A stretch of 64,000 bases of DNA from Pseudolysinimonas_A sp039912695 (GCF_039912695.1 NZ_JBDSPJ010000014.1:135813-199812); one strand, 5' to 3'; positions 33,027-41,614 are shown, counted from the first letter of the stretch. Numbers and translations are program-made. The notes: generated by a model not told the origin, from the letters alone.

Positions 33027-34958
33027 ATGGATCCCGCCGAACTCGCCACCGATGCTGCCGAGATTGCGCGCCTTGTGGAGTGCGCGAAAGAACTCATCCG
33101 CACGCCGGGGGCGATTCAGTCCCACGGCTCCCTGCTGGCCATTGATGTCGAGACCTCGACCGTCGTGGTTGCGAGCGAGAACGCCGCGAGCTGGTTAGGC
33201 CGCACCCTCGACCAGCCGGGCAGCGAAGCTCTGGCCGAAATCGTCGCGAGCGGGAGCTATGTCGACCCGGTGCGGCTGGACTGGGAGGGCGTTGAGTCGG
33301 ATGCCATCGTGCATCGCGTCGATCGATTGGTCGTCGTCGAGTTCGAGCCCGCTATTGCGGGTCACGAATACGCACGCACCTCGGTCGTCAGCGCAATCCA
33401 GCGGTTGTCGGCCATCACCGACATCGGCGAGCTGCGCCGCACCGCGACCGCCTCGATTCGCGAGATCACCGGATTCGACCGCGTGACGATGTACCACTTC
33501 CATTCGGACGGACACGGGGAGATCGTGGCCGAAGACCGGCATCCCGATCTGGAGCCATACCTCGGCCTGCATTTTCCGGCGTCGGATATCCCGACTCAGG
33601 CGCGCGAACTGTATGCCTCCAAACTGTGTCGGGCGATCGTTTCGACGACCGAGCCCGTGATCCCGCTCGTCTCATTGGGGGGTGACAAGCGCGTTCTCGA
33701 TCTCAGCAACGCGGAACTGCGCAGCATCTCGCCCTATCACGTCGCCTACATGCGCAATATGGGGCAGGCCTCGACGGTGACCTGGTCGATCCTCGACCAC
33801 GGACGACTGATCGGGATGATTACCTGCGCGCATCGCACCCCCCGCCGGCTCCCGGTGTTGATGCGCCGTGCCATCGAAGTGCTCGCCGGGCAGGTCGGGT
33901 TGCAGCTCTCGGCGATGACCGAGATCGCGCAGCTGCGCCACACCATTGAAATCCGCGAGCGCCGCGCCGCCCTTCTGGCTCCGCTCTACGCGTCCGACGA
34001 CATCGCCACGGCACTGCTGGGCGGGGTTCGCACGGTTCTCGACCTGGTACCGGCTGACGGTGTTCTGGTGAGCCTCGCGGGCGAGACGCGCAGTGCCGGC
34101 GTGGTGCCGCCACTCGACGGGGTGGAGCGAGCCCTGGCGATCATGGGGGAAGGCGTATTCACGACCGAATGTGTCACGGCTGAGCACCCCGAACTAGCCT
34201 CGTTGCTGCCCGGAGTCGCCGGCCTCCTCGCCGTTCCGCTCGGCGCAGACGGCAGCCATCTCTTGTTCTTCCGGGGCGAAGAGGCTCGCGAGGTGAGCTG
34301 GCTCGGCGACCCGGGTGCAGCGAACCGCGCCGACCAGTTCTCGCCGCGTGCGTCATTCGCGAGCTGGAAGCAAAGCGTGCGGGATCGGTGCCAACCCTGG
34401 GGAACCCTGCGTGAGGAGGCGACAGAACTCGGCAGCGACCTCGAGGATGCGCTCAAGAGGCGCGCCGAGGCCCGGCTCGCTGAGCTCGCGATGCGCGACG
34501 CTCTGACCGGCCTCTACAACCGGCGCTATCTGCTTCAACGGCTCGAATCGTCGCCGCCTCCGGGGTCCGACGACACGGCGATGCTCTTCATCGATCTCGA
34601 CGATTTCAAGCTCATCAACGACGTACATGGCCACGACGTCGGGGATGGAGTCATCCTCGAGATCGCCCGACGGCTGCTTGCCAATTCGCGTCCCCAAGAC
34701 ATCATCGTGCGGCTCGGCGGCGACGAGTTCGTCGTGTTGTGCGACGGGGTGACGCGCGATCGCGCACAGGCGCTCGCCGAACGCCTGGTGCGCGCGATCT
34801 CGATGCCGGTTCTCGTCGGGGCAATCGTGGTGGAGATCACCGGCTCGTGCGGCGTCGTCGTGGCGGGTGACGATTCGCCGCGGGAGAATCTGATCGAGGC
34901 GGCCGACGCCGCGATGTACCGGGCAAAGCGCGCTGGGCGCAATCGCGTGTCGAGCTAG
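33027..34958 (+). CDS. Bacteriophytochrome-diguanylate cyclase (PAS-GAF-PHY-GGDEF)
   Basis: Red/far-red photoreceptor that should make c-di-GMP, 643 residues, cytosolic. PAS domain (about 1-110) contains Cys19 in the C-x2-E-x-I-x2-PG-x-IQ-x-HG pattern that binds biliverdin. The GAF domain (about 120-290) has PASDIP (184-189) and ISPYHVAYMRNMG. The PHY domain (about 300-470) carries the tongue motif PRASF (440-444). A helical linker follows and then GGDEF (564-568), with an RPQD inhibitory I-site (555-558) exactly five residues before it. All key residues are intact. ATG lies behind GGAG at good spacing. No heme oxygenase gene is in the window to supply biliverdin. Confidence 0.93.
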   Translation: MDPAELATDAAEIARLVECAKELIRTPGAIQSHGSLLAIDVETSTVVVASENAASWLGRTLDQPGSEALAEIVASGSYVDPVRLDWEGVESDAIVHRVDRLVVVEFEPAIAGHEYARTSVVSAIQRLSAITDIGELRRTATASIREITGFDRVTMYHFHSDGHGEIVAEDRHPDLEPYLGLHFPASDIPTQARELYASKLCRAIVSTTEPVIPLVSLGGDKRVLDLSNAELRSISPYHVAYMRNMGQASTVTWSILDHGRLIGMITCAHRTPRRLPVLMRRAIEVLAGQVGLQLSAMTEIAQLRHTIEIRERRAALLAPLYASDDIATALLGGVRTVLDLVPADGVLVSLAGETRSAGVVPPLDGVERALAIMGEGVFTTECVTAEHPELASLLPGVAGLLAVPLGADGSHLLFFRGEEAREVSWLGDPGAANRADQFSPRASFASWKQSVRDRCQPWGTLREEATELGSDLEDALKRRAEARLAELAMRDALTGLYNRRYLLQRLESSPPPGSDDTAMLFIDLDDFKLINDVHGHDVGDGVILEIARRLLANSRPQDIIVRLGGDEFVVLCDGVTRDRAQALAERLVRAISMPVLVGAIVVEITGSCGVVVAGDDSPRENLIEAADAAMYRAKRAGRNRVSS

Positions 34959-34970
34959 GCGCGTCGGCGT

Positions 34971-36386
34971 TCAACCGCGCCGGTAGGTCTCCAGCAGCCG
35001 CAACCAGACCTCGCTGAGAGTCGGGTAGGACGGCACCGCGTGCCACAAGCGATCCAGCGGAACCTCGCCGACGATCGCGATAGTCGCGGCATGGATCATC
35101 TCCCCAACGCCGGAACCGACCAGGGTCATCCCGAGAAGAACGTGCCGGTCCTCGTCGACGATCGCTCGAGCGCTGCCGACATAGTCGTCGGCCTGCACGG
35201 TCGCTCCGGCGAGCCACGAGAGGTCGTAGTCGACGACTCGGATGCGGTGGCCCGCCTTCTCGGCAGCTGCGGCGGTCAAACCGACCGCGGCGACCTCGGG
35301 ATCGGTGAACGTCACCTGCGGAACCGCGGCGGCATCGGCGGTCGCCACGTGACGCCCCCAGCGTGCGTCATCGACGGCTCGTCCGGTCGCCCGGGCCGCG
35401 ATCACATCGCCGGCAGCGCGCGCCTGGTACTTGCCCTGGTGGGTGAGCAGGGTGCGATCGTTGACGTCGCCAACGGCGTACAGCCAGTCGTATCCGCGCA
35501 CCAGCATCGTGTCGTCGACGTCGAGAAATTCGCCCGGCGTCAGCCCGATCGTCTCGACTCCGAGGTCGCCCGTGCGGGCGATGCGTCCGGTCGCGACGAG
35601 CACCTGTGCGCCGCGCACTTCGCTGCCGTCCGAAAGGGTCAGAACCCCGTCGTGCCCATCGGGGCGGGCGCTCACGGCATCGACGCCGGTCTTCACGGTG
35701 ACCCCTCGAGCGGTGAGGGCTGCGGCCACGAGTTCACCCGCGAACGGCTCCTGGGTACTCAGCAGGCCGCCACGCGCGATTACCGTCACCTCGCTGCCGA
35801 GGTCGCAGTAGGCGGTCGCCATCTCGAGGCCAACCACTCCGCCCCCGAGCACGACCAGGCTCGGGGGCGCGGCCCGCGCGCTGGTGGCTTCACGGCTGGT
35901 CCATGGTTGCAGGTCGAGCAGACCGGGGATGTCGGGAAGCAGTGCCGCGCTGCCGGTAGCGATCGCGACGGCATGACGCGCGGTGAGCTCGATCACGGTG
36001 CCGTCCGCCGCCGTCACGGTGAGCTGTTTGACCCCCGTTATGCGTGCGTGACCACGGATGGTGTCGATGCCGGCGCCGTCGGCCCAGGTGACCTGCGAGG
36101 AGTCGTCCCAGTCGTGCACGACCTTGTCGCGACGTGCGAAGACTTCGGAGGGGTCGACGACGCCGGGGCTCGACACCCCCTGAACTGCGGACGCGGCGCG
36201 AACGGCGGCTCCCGCCCGCAGCAGAGCCTTGGATGGCATGCAGGCCCAGAACGAGCACTCGCCGCCGACGAGTTCCGCCTCCACCATCGCGACCTTCAGG
36301 CCGCCCTGTGTCGCGTAGTCGGCGACGTTTTCGCCCACCGCTCCCGCGCCAACCACGACGAGGTCGTACTCGCGGCGATCAGTCAT
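34971..36386 (-). CDS. NAD(P)/FAD-dependent pyridine nucleotide-disulfide oxidoreductase
   Basis: Flavoprotein disulfide reductase of 471 residues (class I, like lipoamide dehydrogenase or mercuric reductase). FAD site VVVGAGAVGENVADYA at the N-terminus, redox pair C44-x4-C49 in GGECSFWACMPSK, NAD site VVLGGGVVGLEMATAY, second FAD motif YAVGDVNDRTLLTH, and a C-terminal interface HAVPSYPTLSEVW with the catalytic His. ATG at 36386 is chosen; an in-frame TTG three codons earlier is possible. The electron acceptor is unknown. Not part of a 2-oxoacid dehydrogenase operon here. It converges with the phytochrome gene. Confidence 0.9.
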   Translation of the reverse strand: MTDRREYDLVVVGAGAVGENVADYATQGGLKVAMVEAELVGGECSFWACMPSKALLRAGAAVRAASAVQGVSSPGVVDPSEVFARRDKVVHDWDDSSQVTWADGAGIDTIRGHARITGVKQLTVTAADGTVIELTARHAVAIATGSAALLPDIPGLLDLQPWTSREATSARAAPPSLVVLGGGVVGLEMATAYCDLGSEVTVIARGGLLSTQEPFAGELVAAALTARGVTVKTGVDAVSARPDGHDGVLTLSDGSEVRGAQVLVATGRIARTGDLGVETIGLTPGEFLDVDDTMLVRGYDWLYAVGDVNDRTLLTHQGKYQARAAGDVIAARATGRAVDDARWGRHVATADAAAVPQVTFTDPEVAAVGLTAAAAEKAGHRIRVVDYDLSWLAGATVQADDYVGSARAIVDEDRHVLLGMTLVGSGVGEMIHAATIAIVGEVPLDRLWHAVPSYPTLSEVWLRLLETYRRG

Positions 36387-36396
36387 CGGCGGCAAC

Positions 36397-36717
36397 TCAG
36401 GACGAGGGGGCGCGCTCGGGTTCGGGAAAGATCCGCATGCCCGCGGTTGTGTTCGCGGAATCGATCATTTCATCGAGCCACTGACGGTTGATCTGGGCGG
36501 TTAGCGTGGCCTGCGACGGTTTCGTCTCGAACACAAACCTGAGGGTCGAGGCTGAGCTGATCCAGAGCGTCGAGCGTCCGGCGCCTTCCTCATCAAAGGT
36601 CAGCGCGAAACTCTCGTGGCGTCGCAACTTCGCCAACACGACCAGTTCGACATGCGCGAGGGTACGGTCGTCGAGCTCGAAGGTCGCGGGCGGGGAGCCG
36701 TAGTGCAGTGATCCCAT
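36397..36717 (-). CDS. DUF7882-like small protein, paralogue A
   Basis: Cytosolic protein of 106 residues beginning GSLHYGSPPATFELDDRTLA, with AHVELVVLAKLRRHESFALTF, STLWISSASTLRFVF and NRQWLDEMIDSANTTAGMRI. The same layout occurs in the gene at 39428 (about 35-40% identical by eye). Such proteins are common in Microbacteriaceae and are sometimes labelled 'ATP-dependent DNA ligase' in databases, without any ligase motif. Function unknown. It ends 10 bp upstream of the flavoprotein start and may be co-transcribed with it. Confidence 0.8.
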   Translation of the reverse strand: MGSLHYGSPPATFELDDRTLAHVELVVLAKLRRHESFALTFDEEGAGRSTLWISSASTLRFVFETKPSQATLTAQINRQWLDEMIDSANTTAGMRIFPEPERAPSS

Positions 36718-36755
36718 TTGAGGTTGATCCTACGACCCCGAGGTAGCCTGGCCCG

Positions 36756-37022
36756 ATGACGATCGTCAATCGCCTGACCGTAGATGGTCGCGACTACTTC
36801 CTCCCCGAACCGGTGACAGAGCTCAAGGCCAGCATCCTGACCGCGATCCAGGCGGGTGGCGGGTATGTCAACATCCCTCCGCTGCGAGGCGGCCCGGGCA
36901 TCGACATCCTGTTCTCGCCCGGCATGCCGGTGACCTGGTCGCAGATCGATGTCGGCAGCGAGTCGCCGGCGGAGGATGACGCGCTCGCCGCACCCGGCGC
37001 CGAAGACAGTTACGGCATCTAG
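36756..37022 (+). CDS. Hypothetical protein, 88 residues
   Basis: Starts MTIVNRLTVDGRDYFLPEP and contains TELKASILTAIQAGGGYVNIPP, then an acidic tail ending EDSYGI. No family recognised. It has no signal or membrane segment, so it is probably cytosolic. It is divergent from the DUF7882-like gene with a 38-bp gap and converges with the SDR gene (stop codons adjacent). The coding-like third-position GC pattern supports it as real. Confidence 0.65.
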   Translation: MTIVNRLTVDGRDYFLPEPVTELKASILTAIQAGGGYVNIPPLRGGPGIDILFSPGMPVTWSQIDVGSESPAEDDALAAPGAEDSYGI

Positions 37023-37808
37023 TTAGGGCAGCCCTCGCGCCAGATTCGTCCACGCCAACTGCTGGGCGAGCTTCGTCTCAACGACCGCATCCTCGGGCAG
37101 CATCGTGCGATACAAACTCCGGGGGTCGGGGATGACGTCGATCATGGCGTCGATCATCGGCTGTGGGTCGTGCTGCAGGGCCATCACCGGGCCAGCCGGC
37201 GGCATCGGGACGAGCACGTCGGAGCGACTCGACCACTGGCTGTGACTCTCGGCACCTGTTTCATTGAATCCGGTGCGGTAGAGACCGGGGTTGATGGTCG
37301 CCACGCCGATCCCGAACAGGTTCAGTTCGGCCCGCATCGTCGACGCGATGGCTTCGATCGCATGCTTGGTCGCGGCGTACGCGCCGAGGAATGGCGGGGC
37401 GTACAGCCCGGCCTGCGACGAGGTCCAGACGATTCGACCCCGCTTGCGCTTCATCATCTGAGGCACGAATCTGCGCGCGAGGTCGAGCTGGGCGAACACG
37501 TTGATGTCGAACGCCCGGCGTAGCAACTCCATGGGCACGTCGACGATCGACCCAGCCTCCTGCACCGCCGCATTCAGCACCAGCACGTCGACCTCGCGTT
37601 CTGCCGCGTGGGCGAGGTCGACCTCATTCAGCAGGTCGAGCTTGATGACCTCGAGTTTTGCTCCCGCCTCGGTGGCGCGCTCGCGGAAGGCTGTCACCTG
37701 CTGCCAGGTCTCCCCGGCAACCGTGACGTGGTGGTGGCGGGCAAGGCCGAGCGCTGCGCCGGCGCCCAAGCCGCTGGTCGCCCCGGTGAGCAGGATGCGT
37801 TGCTTCAC
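37023..37808 (-). CDS. SDR family oxidoreductase
   Basis: Classical short-chain dehydrogenase of 261 residues: TGATSGLGAGAALGLA cofactor motif, LVLNAAVQEAG (NNAG equivalent), catalytic Ser in VWTSSQAG and Tyr-x3-Lys in YAATKHAIEAIA. NAD(P)-dependent reduction or oxidation of an unknown alcohol/ketone. Its ATG overlaps the stop of the FMN-reductase gene by four bases, so the two are translated together. Confidence 0.9.
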   Translation of the reverse strand: MKQRILLTGATSGLGAGAALGLARHHHVTVAGETWQQVTAFRERATEAGAKLEVIKLDLLNEVDLAHAAEREVDVLVLNAAVQEAGSIVDVPMELLRRAFDINVFAQLDLARRFVPQMMKRKRGRIVWTSSQAGLYAPPFLGAYAATKHAIEAIASTMRAELNLFGIGVATINPGLYRTGFNETGAESHSQWSSRSDVLVPMPPAGPVMALQHDPQPMIDAMIDVIPDPRSLYRTMLPEDAVVETKLAQQLAWTNLARGLP

Positions 37809-38419
37809 GAGGCATCCACCGGGTACTTTTTCGCCTTCAGCAGAGTGGCCAGATGCACCGCGTTCGCCGCGACAGTCGCCGTCGTGCCAGCTGTAACTTT
37901 CGGGGTCGACGGCAGATCCTGGTAGTCGACCTTCGCCATCGCCTCGCCGACCCAGTACGTGACACCCTGAGCGGGAATCGTGTAGCCGACGTCGTTGAGG
38001 GCTTGAAACAGTTGCGCAGACACCAGGTGGGCGCCATCCTCATTGCCGACAACGGCGACGATCGCGACCTTGTCGAACAGCGTCGGACGTCCGTCGGCGC
38101 GGGTCTCGCTGAGTTCTGCGTCCAGTCGCTCAAGCAGGCGGTGCGTGACGCTCGAGGGATGACCCATCCAGATCGGAGTGGACACCACCAGGATGTCGGC
38201 CGCCAGAACCTTTTCGCGGATTACGGGCCACGCGTCCCCGTCACCCATGTCGGTATCGACCCCCGGTTTGATGTCGTGGTCGACGAGCCTCACCAGCTCA
38301 CCCGTCACGCCGTGTACGGCAATCGCCGCGAGCACCTGCCGAGCGAGTTTCTCGGAACTGGATTTTGCCGGACTCGCCGTGAGCGTGCCGACGAGAGCAA
38401 GAACGGTCAATTTCGTCAT
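37805..38419 (-). CDS. NAD(P)H-dependent FMN reductase-like flavoprotein
   Basis: Flavodoxin-fold protein of 204 residues. The FMN-phosphate loop is VGTLTASPAKSSSEKLA, followed by VVSTPIWMGHPSSVTHRLLERLDA, typical of the NADPH-dependent FMN reductase/NAD(P)H oxidoreductase family (WrbA-like). First gene of a two-gene operon with the SDR protein. Probably handles quinones or free flavin (inference). Confidence 0.88.
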   Translation of the reverse strand: MTKLTVLALVGTLTASPAKSSSEKLARQVLAAIAVHGVTGELVRLVDHDIKPGVDTDMGDGDAWPVIREKVLAADILVVSTPIWMGHPSSVTHRLLERLDAELSETRADGRPTLFDKVAIVAVVGNEDGAHLVSAQLFQALNDVGYTIPAQGVTYWVGEAMAKVDYQDLPSTPKVTAGTTATVAANAVHLATLLKAKKYPVDAS

Positions 38420-38520
38420 GTGGTTCAGGATGGCTGCGGCATCGCGGATATGCGACGGGCTTGCCAGATGACCTCGGGCTTGCTAATCGCGGCGGTCTTC
38501 GTCGTCAGCGATCTTCGTCG

Positions 38521-39303
38521 TCAGAGCGCTCCGACGAGCAGAGGCGTGAGTTCGTCGGCTGGCAGCGGGGGCGCGAAGAAGTAGCCCTGAGCTCGGTCCA
38601 CTCCCCAGGCGACGGCCCGAGCGAAGTGTTCCTGGTTCTCGATGCCTTCAGCGACGACGGTCGCGCCGCGGCCATGCGCGACGCGGATGCAGTCACGCAC
38701 CACAGCATCCGTTTCGTCCGAGTCGTCCTGCACGAGCGACCTGTCGATCTTCACCTCGGTGATCGGCAAGCGCTCGACGAGTTCAAGAGTCGTGTGGCCC
38801 GTGCCGAAGTCGTCGAGGGAGACCCCGACCCCACCATCGATGAGCGACGCGAGCGCCGAAAGCTCGGGTTCGGAGAACGAGATTTCTGGGGACTCGGTGA
38901 TCTCGACGGTGAGCACTCCCTGAGGCAGGCCCAGTTCTGTCACATGGCGCAGCACCCCCTCGGCGAAGGCGGGGTCGAGTTGACTCGGCGAGACGTTGAT
39001 CGACACTCCGATCTCGGCTCCCTGACGGTGCCACTCGCCGATGCGCCGGCCAGACTCCTCGAGCACGAAATCGCTGATGCGCGCCATCAGACCGTGTGCC
39101 TCGGCGACCTCGATGAATTGAACGGGAAGCAGCAGGCCGTGCTGCGGGTGGCACCAGCGGCACAGTGCCTCCACGGCGACGACGCGACCCGTCCCCACGT
39201 CGTACTCCGGTTGGTAATAGACGACGAGTTCTCCGACTTCGAGAGCGCGCCGGAGGCCGTCCGCCAATTCTGCGGCGATGGCCGCGCGATCGTCGCTGTC
39301 CAT
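38521..39303 (-). CDS. EAL-domain cyclic-di-GMP phosphodiesterase
   Basis: Stand-alone EAL domain of 260 residues expected to hydrolyse c-di-GMP to pGpG. Catalytic residues are intact: EAL (45-47, in VAVEALCRW), SINVSPSQL, EITES, DDFGTGH (164-170), KIDRSLV with Lys185, and the general-base region VAEGIEN with Glu219. No GGDEF, sensory or membrane domain, so it is a soluble catalytic unit. It lies 3.5 kb from the phytochrome-GGDEF gene, a natural opposing partner (inference). Confidence 0.92.
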   Translation of the reverse strand: MDSDDRAAIAAELADGLRRALEVGELVVYYQPEYDVGTGRVVAVEALCRWCHPQHGLLLPVQFIEVAEAHGLMARISDFVLEESGRRIGEWHRQGAEIGVSINVSPSQLDPAFAEGVLRHVTELGLPQGVLTVEITESPEISFSEPELSALASLIDGGVGVSLDDFGTGHTTLELVERLPITEVKIDRSLVQDDSDETDAVVRDCIRVAHGRGATVVAEGIENQEHFARAVAWGVDRAQGYFFAPPLPADELTPLLVGAL

Positions 39304-39343
39304 CGCTTCACCATCAGCGCAGGCGCAACCTGGGTCAACACGG

Positions 39344-39371
39344 TTGCCTCCGCGCCCTGCCTGCGTATACT
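39344..39371 (+). promoter_or_regulatory. Candidate housekeeping promoter for DUF7882-like paralogue B
   Basis: TTGCCT (39344-39349) and TATACT (39366-39371) are separated by 16 bases, a good match to a sigma-70-type -35/-10 pair. They lie 57 bp before the start codon at 39428 and within the divergent region from the EAL gene. Confidence 0.5.
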
Positions 39372-39427
39372 GCGCGGCACGCGCGGGTCGGAAATCTCAC
39401 CTATTCGGGCAGGTTATGCTCCCGATC

Positions 39428-39745
39428 ATGGGCACGCTGACCTATGACTCCAAGCTCGCAGTTTCTTTCGACGACCGCATCCTGGCGCATCTCCAGGTGG
39501 TGATCTGGTCGAAGCTACGGCGGGGGGAGCACTTCTCGTTCTCGTGGCAGGAACCGTCACGCAGTGGATTCGGGCGCACCTCCGTCTGGATCTCGCCGTC
39601 GATTCCCCTGACCTTCGAGTATTTCGGCGGACGGCAGCCGCGACTCAACGCCCAGTGGGTGCAGATTCTGACCAAGTCGGCCAACTCGCCGGGCGGTCTG
39701 ATTCTGACCACCGAGCCGCCCGAGAAGGACACCCAGAGTCCGTAG
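39428..39745 (+). CDS. DUF7882-like small protein, paralogue B
   Basis: Protein of 105 residues: GTLTYDSKLAVSFDDRILA, then HLQVVIWSKLRRGEHFSFSW, SVWISPSIPLTFEYFGG and TKSANSPGGLIL. It resembles the product of 36397-36717 throughout. ATG 39428 is chosen because the family begins there; codons upstream are open but non-homologous. Same unknown function and the same warning about 'DNA ligase' labels. The gene is divergent from the EAL phosphodiesterase. Confidence 0.82.
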   Translation: MGTLTYDSKLAVSFDDRILAHLQVVIWSKLRRGEHFSFSWQEPSRSGFGRTSVWISPSIPLTFEYFGGRQPRLNAQWVQILTKSANSPGGLILTTEPPEKDTQSP

Positions 39746-39817
39746 CGGCTCATAAGTCGATGGACGCCCCCTGTCAAGCCCTGCGCACGGGTCTGATCGG
39801 GAACGTACCGTCATGCC

Positions 39818-40192
39818 ATGACCTTCGAACTCGCGCCCCTCGAACCGGGGCTGGTCGCTCACGTCGCGGGGCACTCCTCGCAGCTCGAGACGCGCGCCGA
39901 GATCCGCGAGATCCGGTGGATGTCTCCCGTGGCCGGGCTGTGGGTCGCCAGTCGGCGCGGCGAGCACGCGGGAATGGTCGAACGCATCGACGGCATCTAT
40001 CGCGCCCGCAACTCTCGGGGCCGCGAGGTCGGCAAGTTTGATGACCTCGACGCTGCGCGTGCCGCAGTAGAAGGTAACGACGAAGATCGCGGAAATTCCC
40101 GTCGCTTTCGCCTCCTCCTCGGAGGGATGATCGCTCTCAACGGCGCCATCGCGGGAGTCTTGGCCGGACTCGCCGTTCTGCTCCTTCGCTGA
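39818..40192 (+). CDS. Hypothetical protein with C-terminal membrane anchor
   Basis: 124 residues, family not recognised. A soluble N-terminal region (about 1-95) carries WMSPVAGLWVASRRGEHAGM and VGKFDDLDAARAAVEG. It is followed by a single hydrophobic helix MIALNGAIAGVLAGLAVLLL at the C-terminus, so most of the protein probably faces the cytosol as a tail-anchored protein. Converges with the next gene three bases away. Confidence 0.7.
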   Translation: MTFELAPLEPGLVAHVAGHSSQLETRAEIREIRWMSPVAGLWVASRRGEHAGMVERIDGIYRARNSRGREVGKFDDLDAARAAVEGNDEDRGNSRRFRLLLGGMIALNGAIAGVLAGLAVLLLR

Positions 40193-40195
40193 CCG

Positions 40196-40906
40196 TCACT
40201 GCCCGAGCAGGGACACCGATCGCGCAATCACCAGCACGAGGATCACGAATCCGACGAAGGCCTGCAGACCGGTCAGAATCTTCGCGCGTGAGCTGAGCGG
40301 GAGGGCATCCGGGGGGCTGAAGGCCATCGTGTTCGAAGCCGAGAAGTACGCGTAGTCGACGAAGGATGCGGTCCAGTTCGACGACACCGACGACCCACGC
40401 GCGACCTCGATGACGGTATCGCGGTCCTCATCTTGGGGAAACCGGATGTCAGCCAATGGCAACTTCTCGCGGGCCACTGTCGTTCGCACGACCGGGCCGC
40501 CACGATCGAGCTCCCAGTAGATCAGCGCGTACACGATGACGTGAGTGAGCCAGACCTGCAGGGCGGCGAGCAGCAGGGTGCCGGCCGGATCGCTCTGCGC
40601 CTGAACCAGTTGGATCACGAGCTGCACGACAGCGACGTGGTTGGCGAGGGCGAGGACGATGGTCAAACCGATGGCGAAGCCTCGCGACCATTTCGTCTGC
40701 TTGGCGAACCGCACCGGGTTGGTCGCGATCATCGGAATCAGCAGCAGCAGGCACAGGCCGACCACCGAGTACCGCACGATCGGTAGGAAGCTGCTGGGCA
40801 GCAGCGCGTAGAGCACGAGGGCGAACACGATGGCACCGACGGCCGGCCAGCGGTGTTCGGTTCGGGGAGCGTCGGAGGGTCCCTTGGGGACGGCAGGCGT
40901 TGGCAC
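40196..40906 (-). CDS. Integral membrane protein (DUF1345-like)
   Basis: 236 residues with about five hydrophobic segments (VGAIVFALVLYALLPSSFLP, YSVVGLCLLLLIPMIA, AIGLTIVLALANHVAVVQLV, LLLAALQVWLTHVIVYALIY, ILTGLQAFVGFVILVLVIA). The block FVDYAYFSASNTMAFSPPDA before the last span recalls the pore-like region of DUF1345 membrane proteins. Function unknown. Sole gene of its unit; the 198-bp region upstream is shared with the divergent sigma-factor operon. Confidence 0.78.
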   Translation of the reverse strand: MPTPAVPKGPSDAPRTEHRWPAVGAIVFALVLYALLPSSFLPIVRYSVVGLCLLLLIPMIATNPVRFAKQTKWSRGFAIGLTIVLALANHVAVVQLVIQLVQAQSDPAGTLLLAALQVWLTHVIVYALIYWELDRGGPVVRTTVAREKLPLADIRFPQDEDRDTVIEVARGSSVSSNWTASFVDYAYFSASNTMAFSPPDALPLSSRAKILTGLQAFVGFVILVLVIARSVSLLGQ

Positions 40907-41067
40907 GCTGCGACATTACGGGTGCCAGGCAAACGTCGACTACCACTTGCCGAACGGTCGGATTTATGCGAATGCGCAGGATTTGCGGGGAGTCCACTTC
41001 GCTCCATGGACTGTGGCGCCGGGTGACCGTATGCGGCATCCTGTGCACAGCGTTTCTTTTGTGGGCC

Positions 41068-41096
41068 TGTCAACCTGACCGACCCATTCCCGCGTC
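41068..41096 (+). promoter_or_regulatory. Possible ECF-type promoter before the sigma-factor operon
   Basis: TGTCAAC (41068-41074) and CGTC (41093-41096) have the AAC...CGTC character of extracytoplasmic-function sigma promoters, with an 18-base spacer that is slightly long. Position just before the sigma gene would allow self-activation. Very tentative. The remainder of the 198-bp gap shows no other element. Confidence 0.25.
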
Positions 41097-41104
41097 GAGG
41101 GAAT

Positions 41105-41614
41105 GTGAGCGTCGCTGTGACTGAACGAACCCAGGTTGACCTGGATACGTTCATCGCCCGCGAGTATCCGAAAGTCGTCGCGGCCGTGGGGCTCATCACG
41201 GGCAACCGGCAGGATGCTGCGGACGCGGTTCAGGATGCGATCGTCGGGTTTCTGGCGAAGCCGCCGGCCCGAGAGATCACGAACGTCGCCGCCTGGATCA
41301 CCGTGGTCGCGACCAACCGTGCGCGTGACCTGCAACGGTCGCGGGGGGCGGAATCCCGTGCCTATGCCAAGGTCGGAACCTCCGACGGGAGTTACGACTC
41401 GGCTCTTGCCGGACTGGATGTTGACGTTCTCGACGCCATCAACAAGCTGCCGGTGCAACAGAAACAAGTGTGCGTGCTGCACTACCTCCTCGATCAATCG
41501 GTGGAAACCATCGCCGAAGGTCTCGGCGTCAGCGAAGGCACGATCAAGACTCAGCTGTTCCGCGCCCGAAAGGCGCTCGCGGCACGAGTGAGGAAGGAGG
41601 ATCACCATGGCTGA
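41105..41614 (+). CDS. ECF-type RNA polymerase sigma factor
   Basis: Sigma-70 family regulator of 169 residues. Sigma region 2 spans about residues 12-85 (LITGNRQDAADAVQDAIVGFL, NVAAWITVVATNRARDLQR). Sigma region 4 spans about 108-165 (LPVQQKQVCVLHYLLDQSVE, IAEGLGVSEGTIKTQLFRARKAL). No region 1 or 3, so ECF class. GTG 41105 is used; another GTG four codons on is possible. It overlaps the next gene by eight bases. Its target regulon likely includes the downstream exported protein (inference). Confidence 0.9.
   Translation: MSVAVTERTQVDLDTFIAREYPKVVAAVGLITGNRQDAADAVQDAIVGFLAKPPAREITNVAAWITVVATNRARDLQRSRGAESRAYAKVGTSDGSYDSALAGLDVDVLDAINKLPVQQKQVCVLHYLLDQSVETIAEGLGVSEGTIKTQLFRARKALAARVRKEDHHG

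Noticed and set aside
35040..36491. 483-codon plus-strand frame opposite the flavoprotein reductase
   Set aside because: Antisense shadow; the minus-strand protein has complete FAD, NAD and redox-cysteine motifs.
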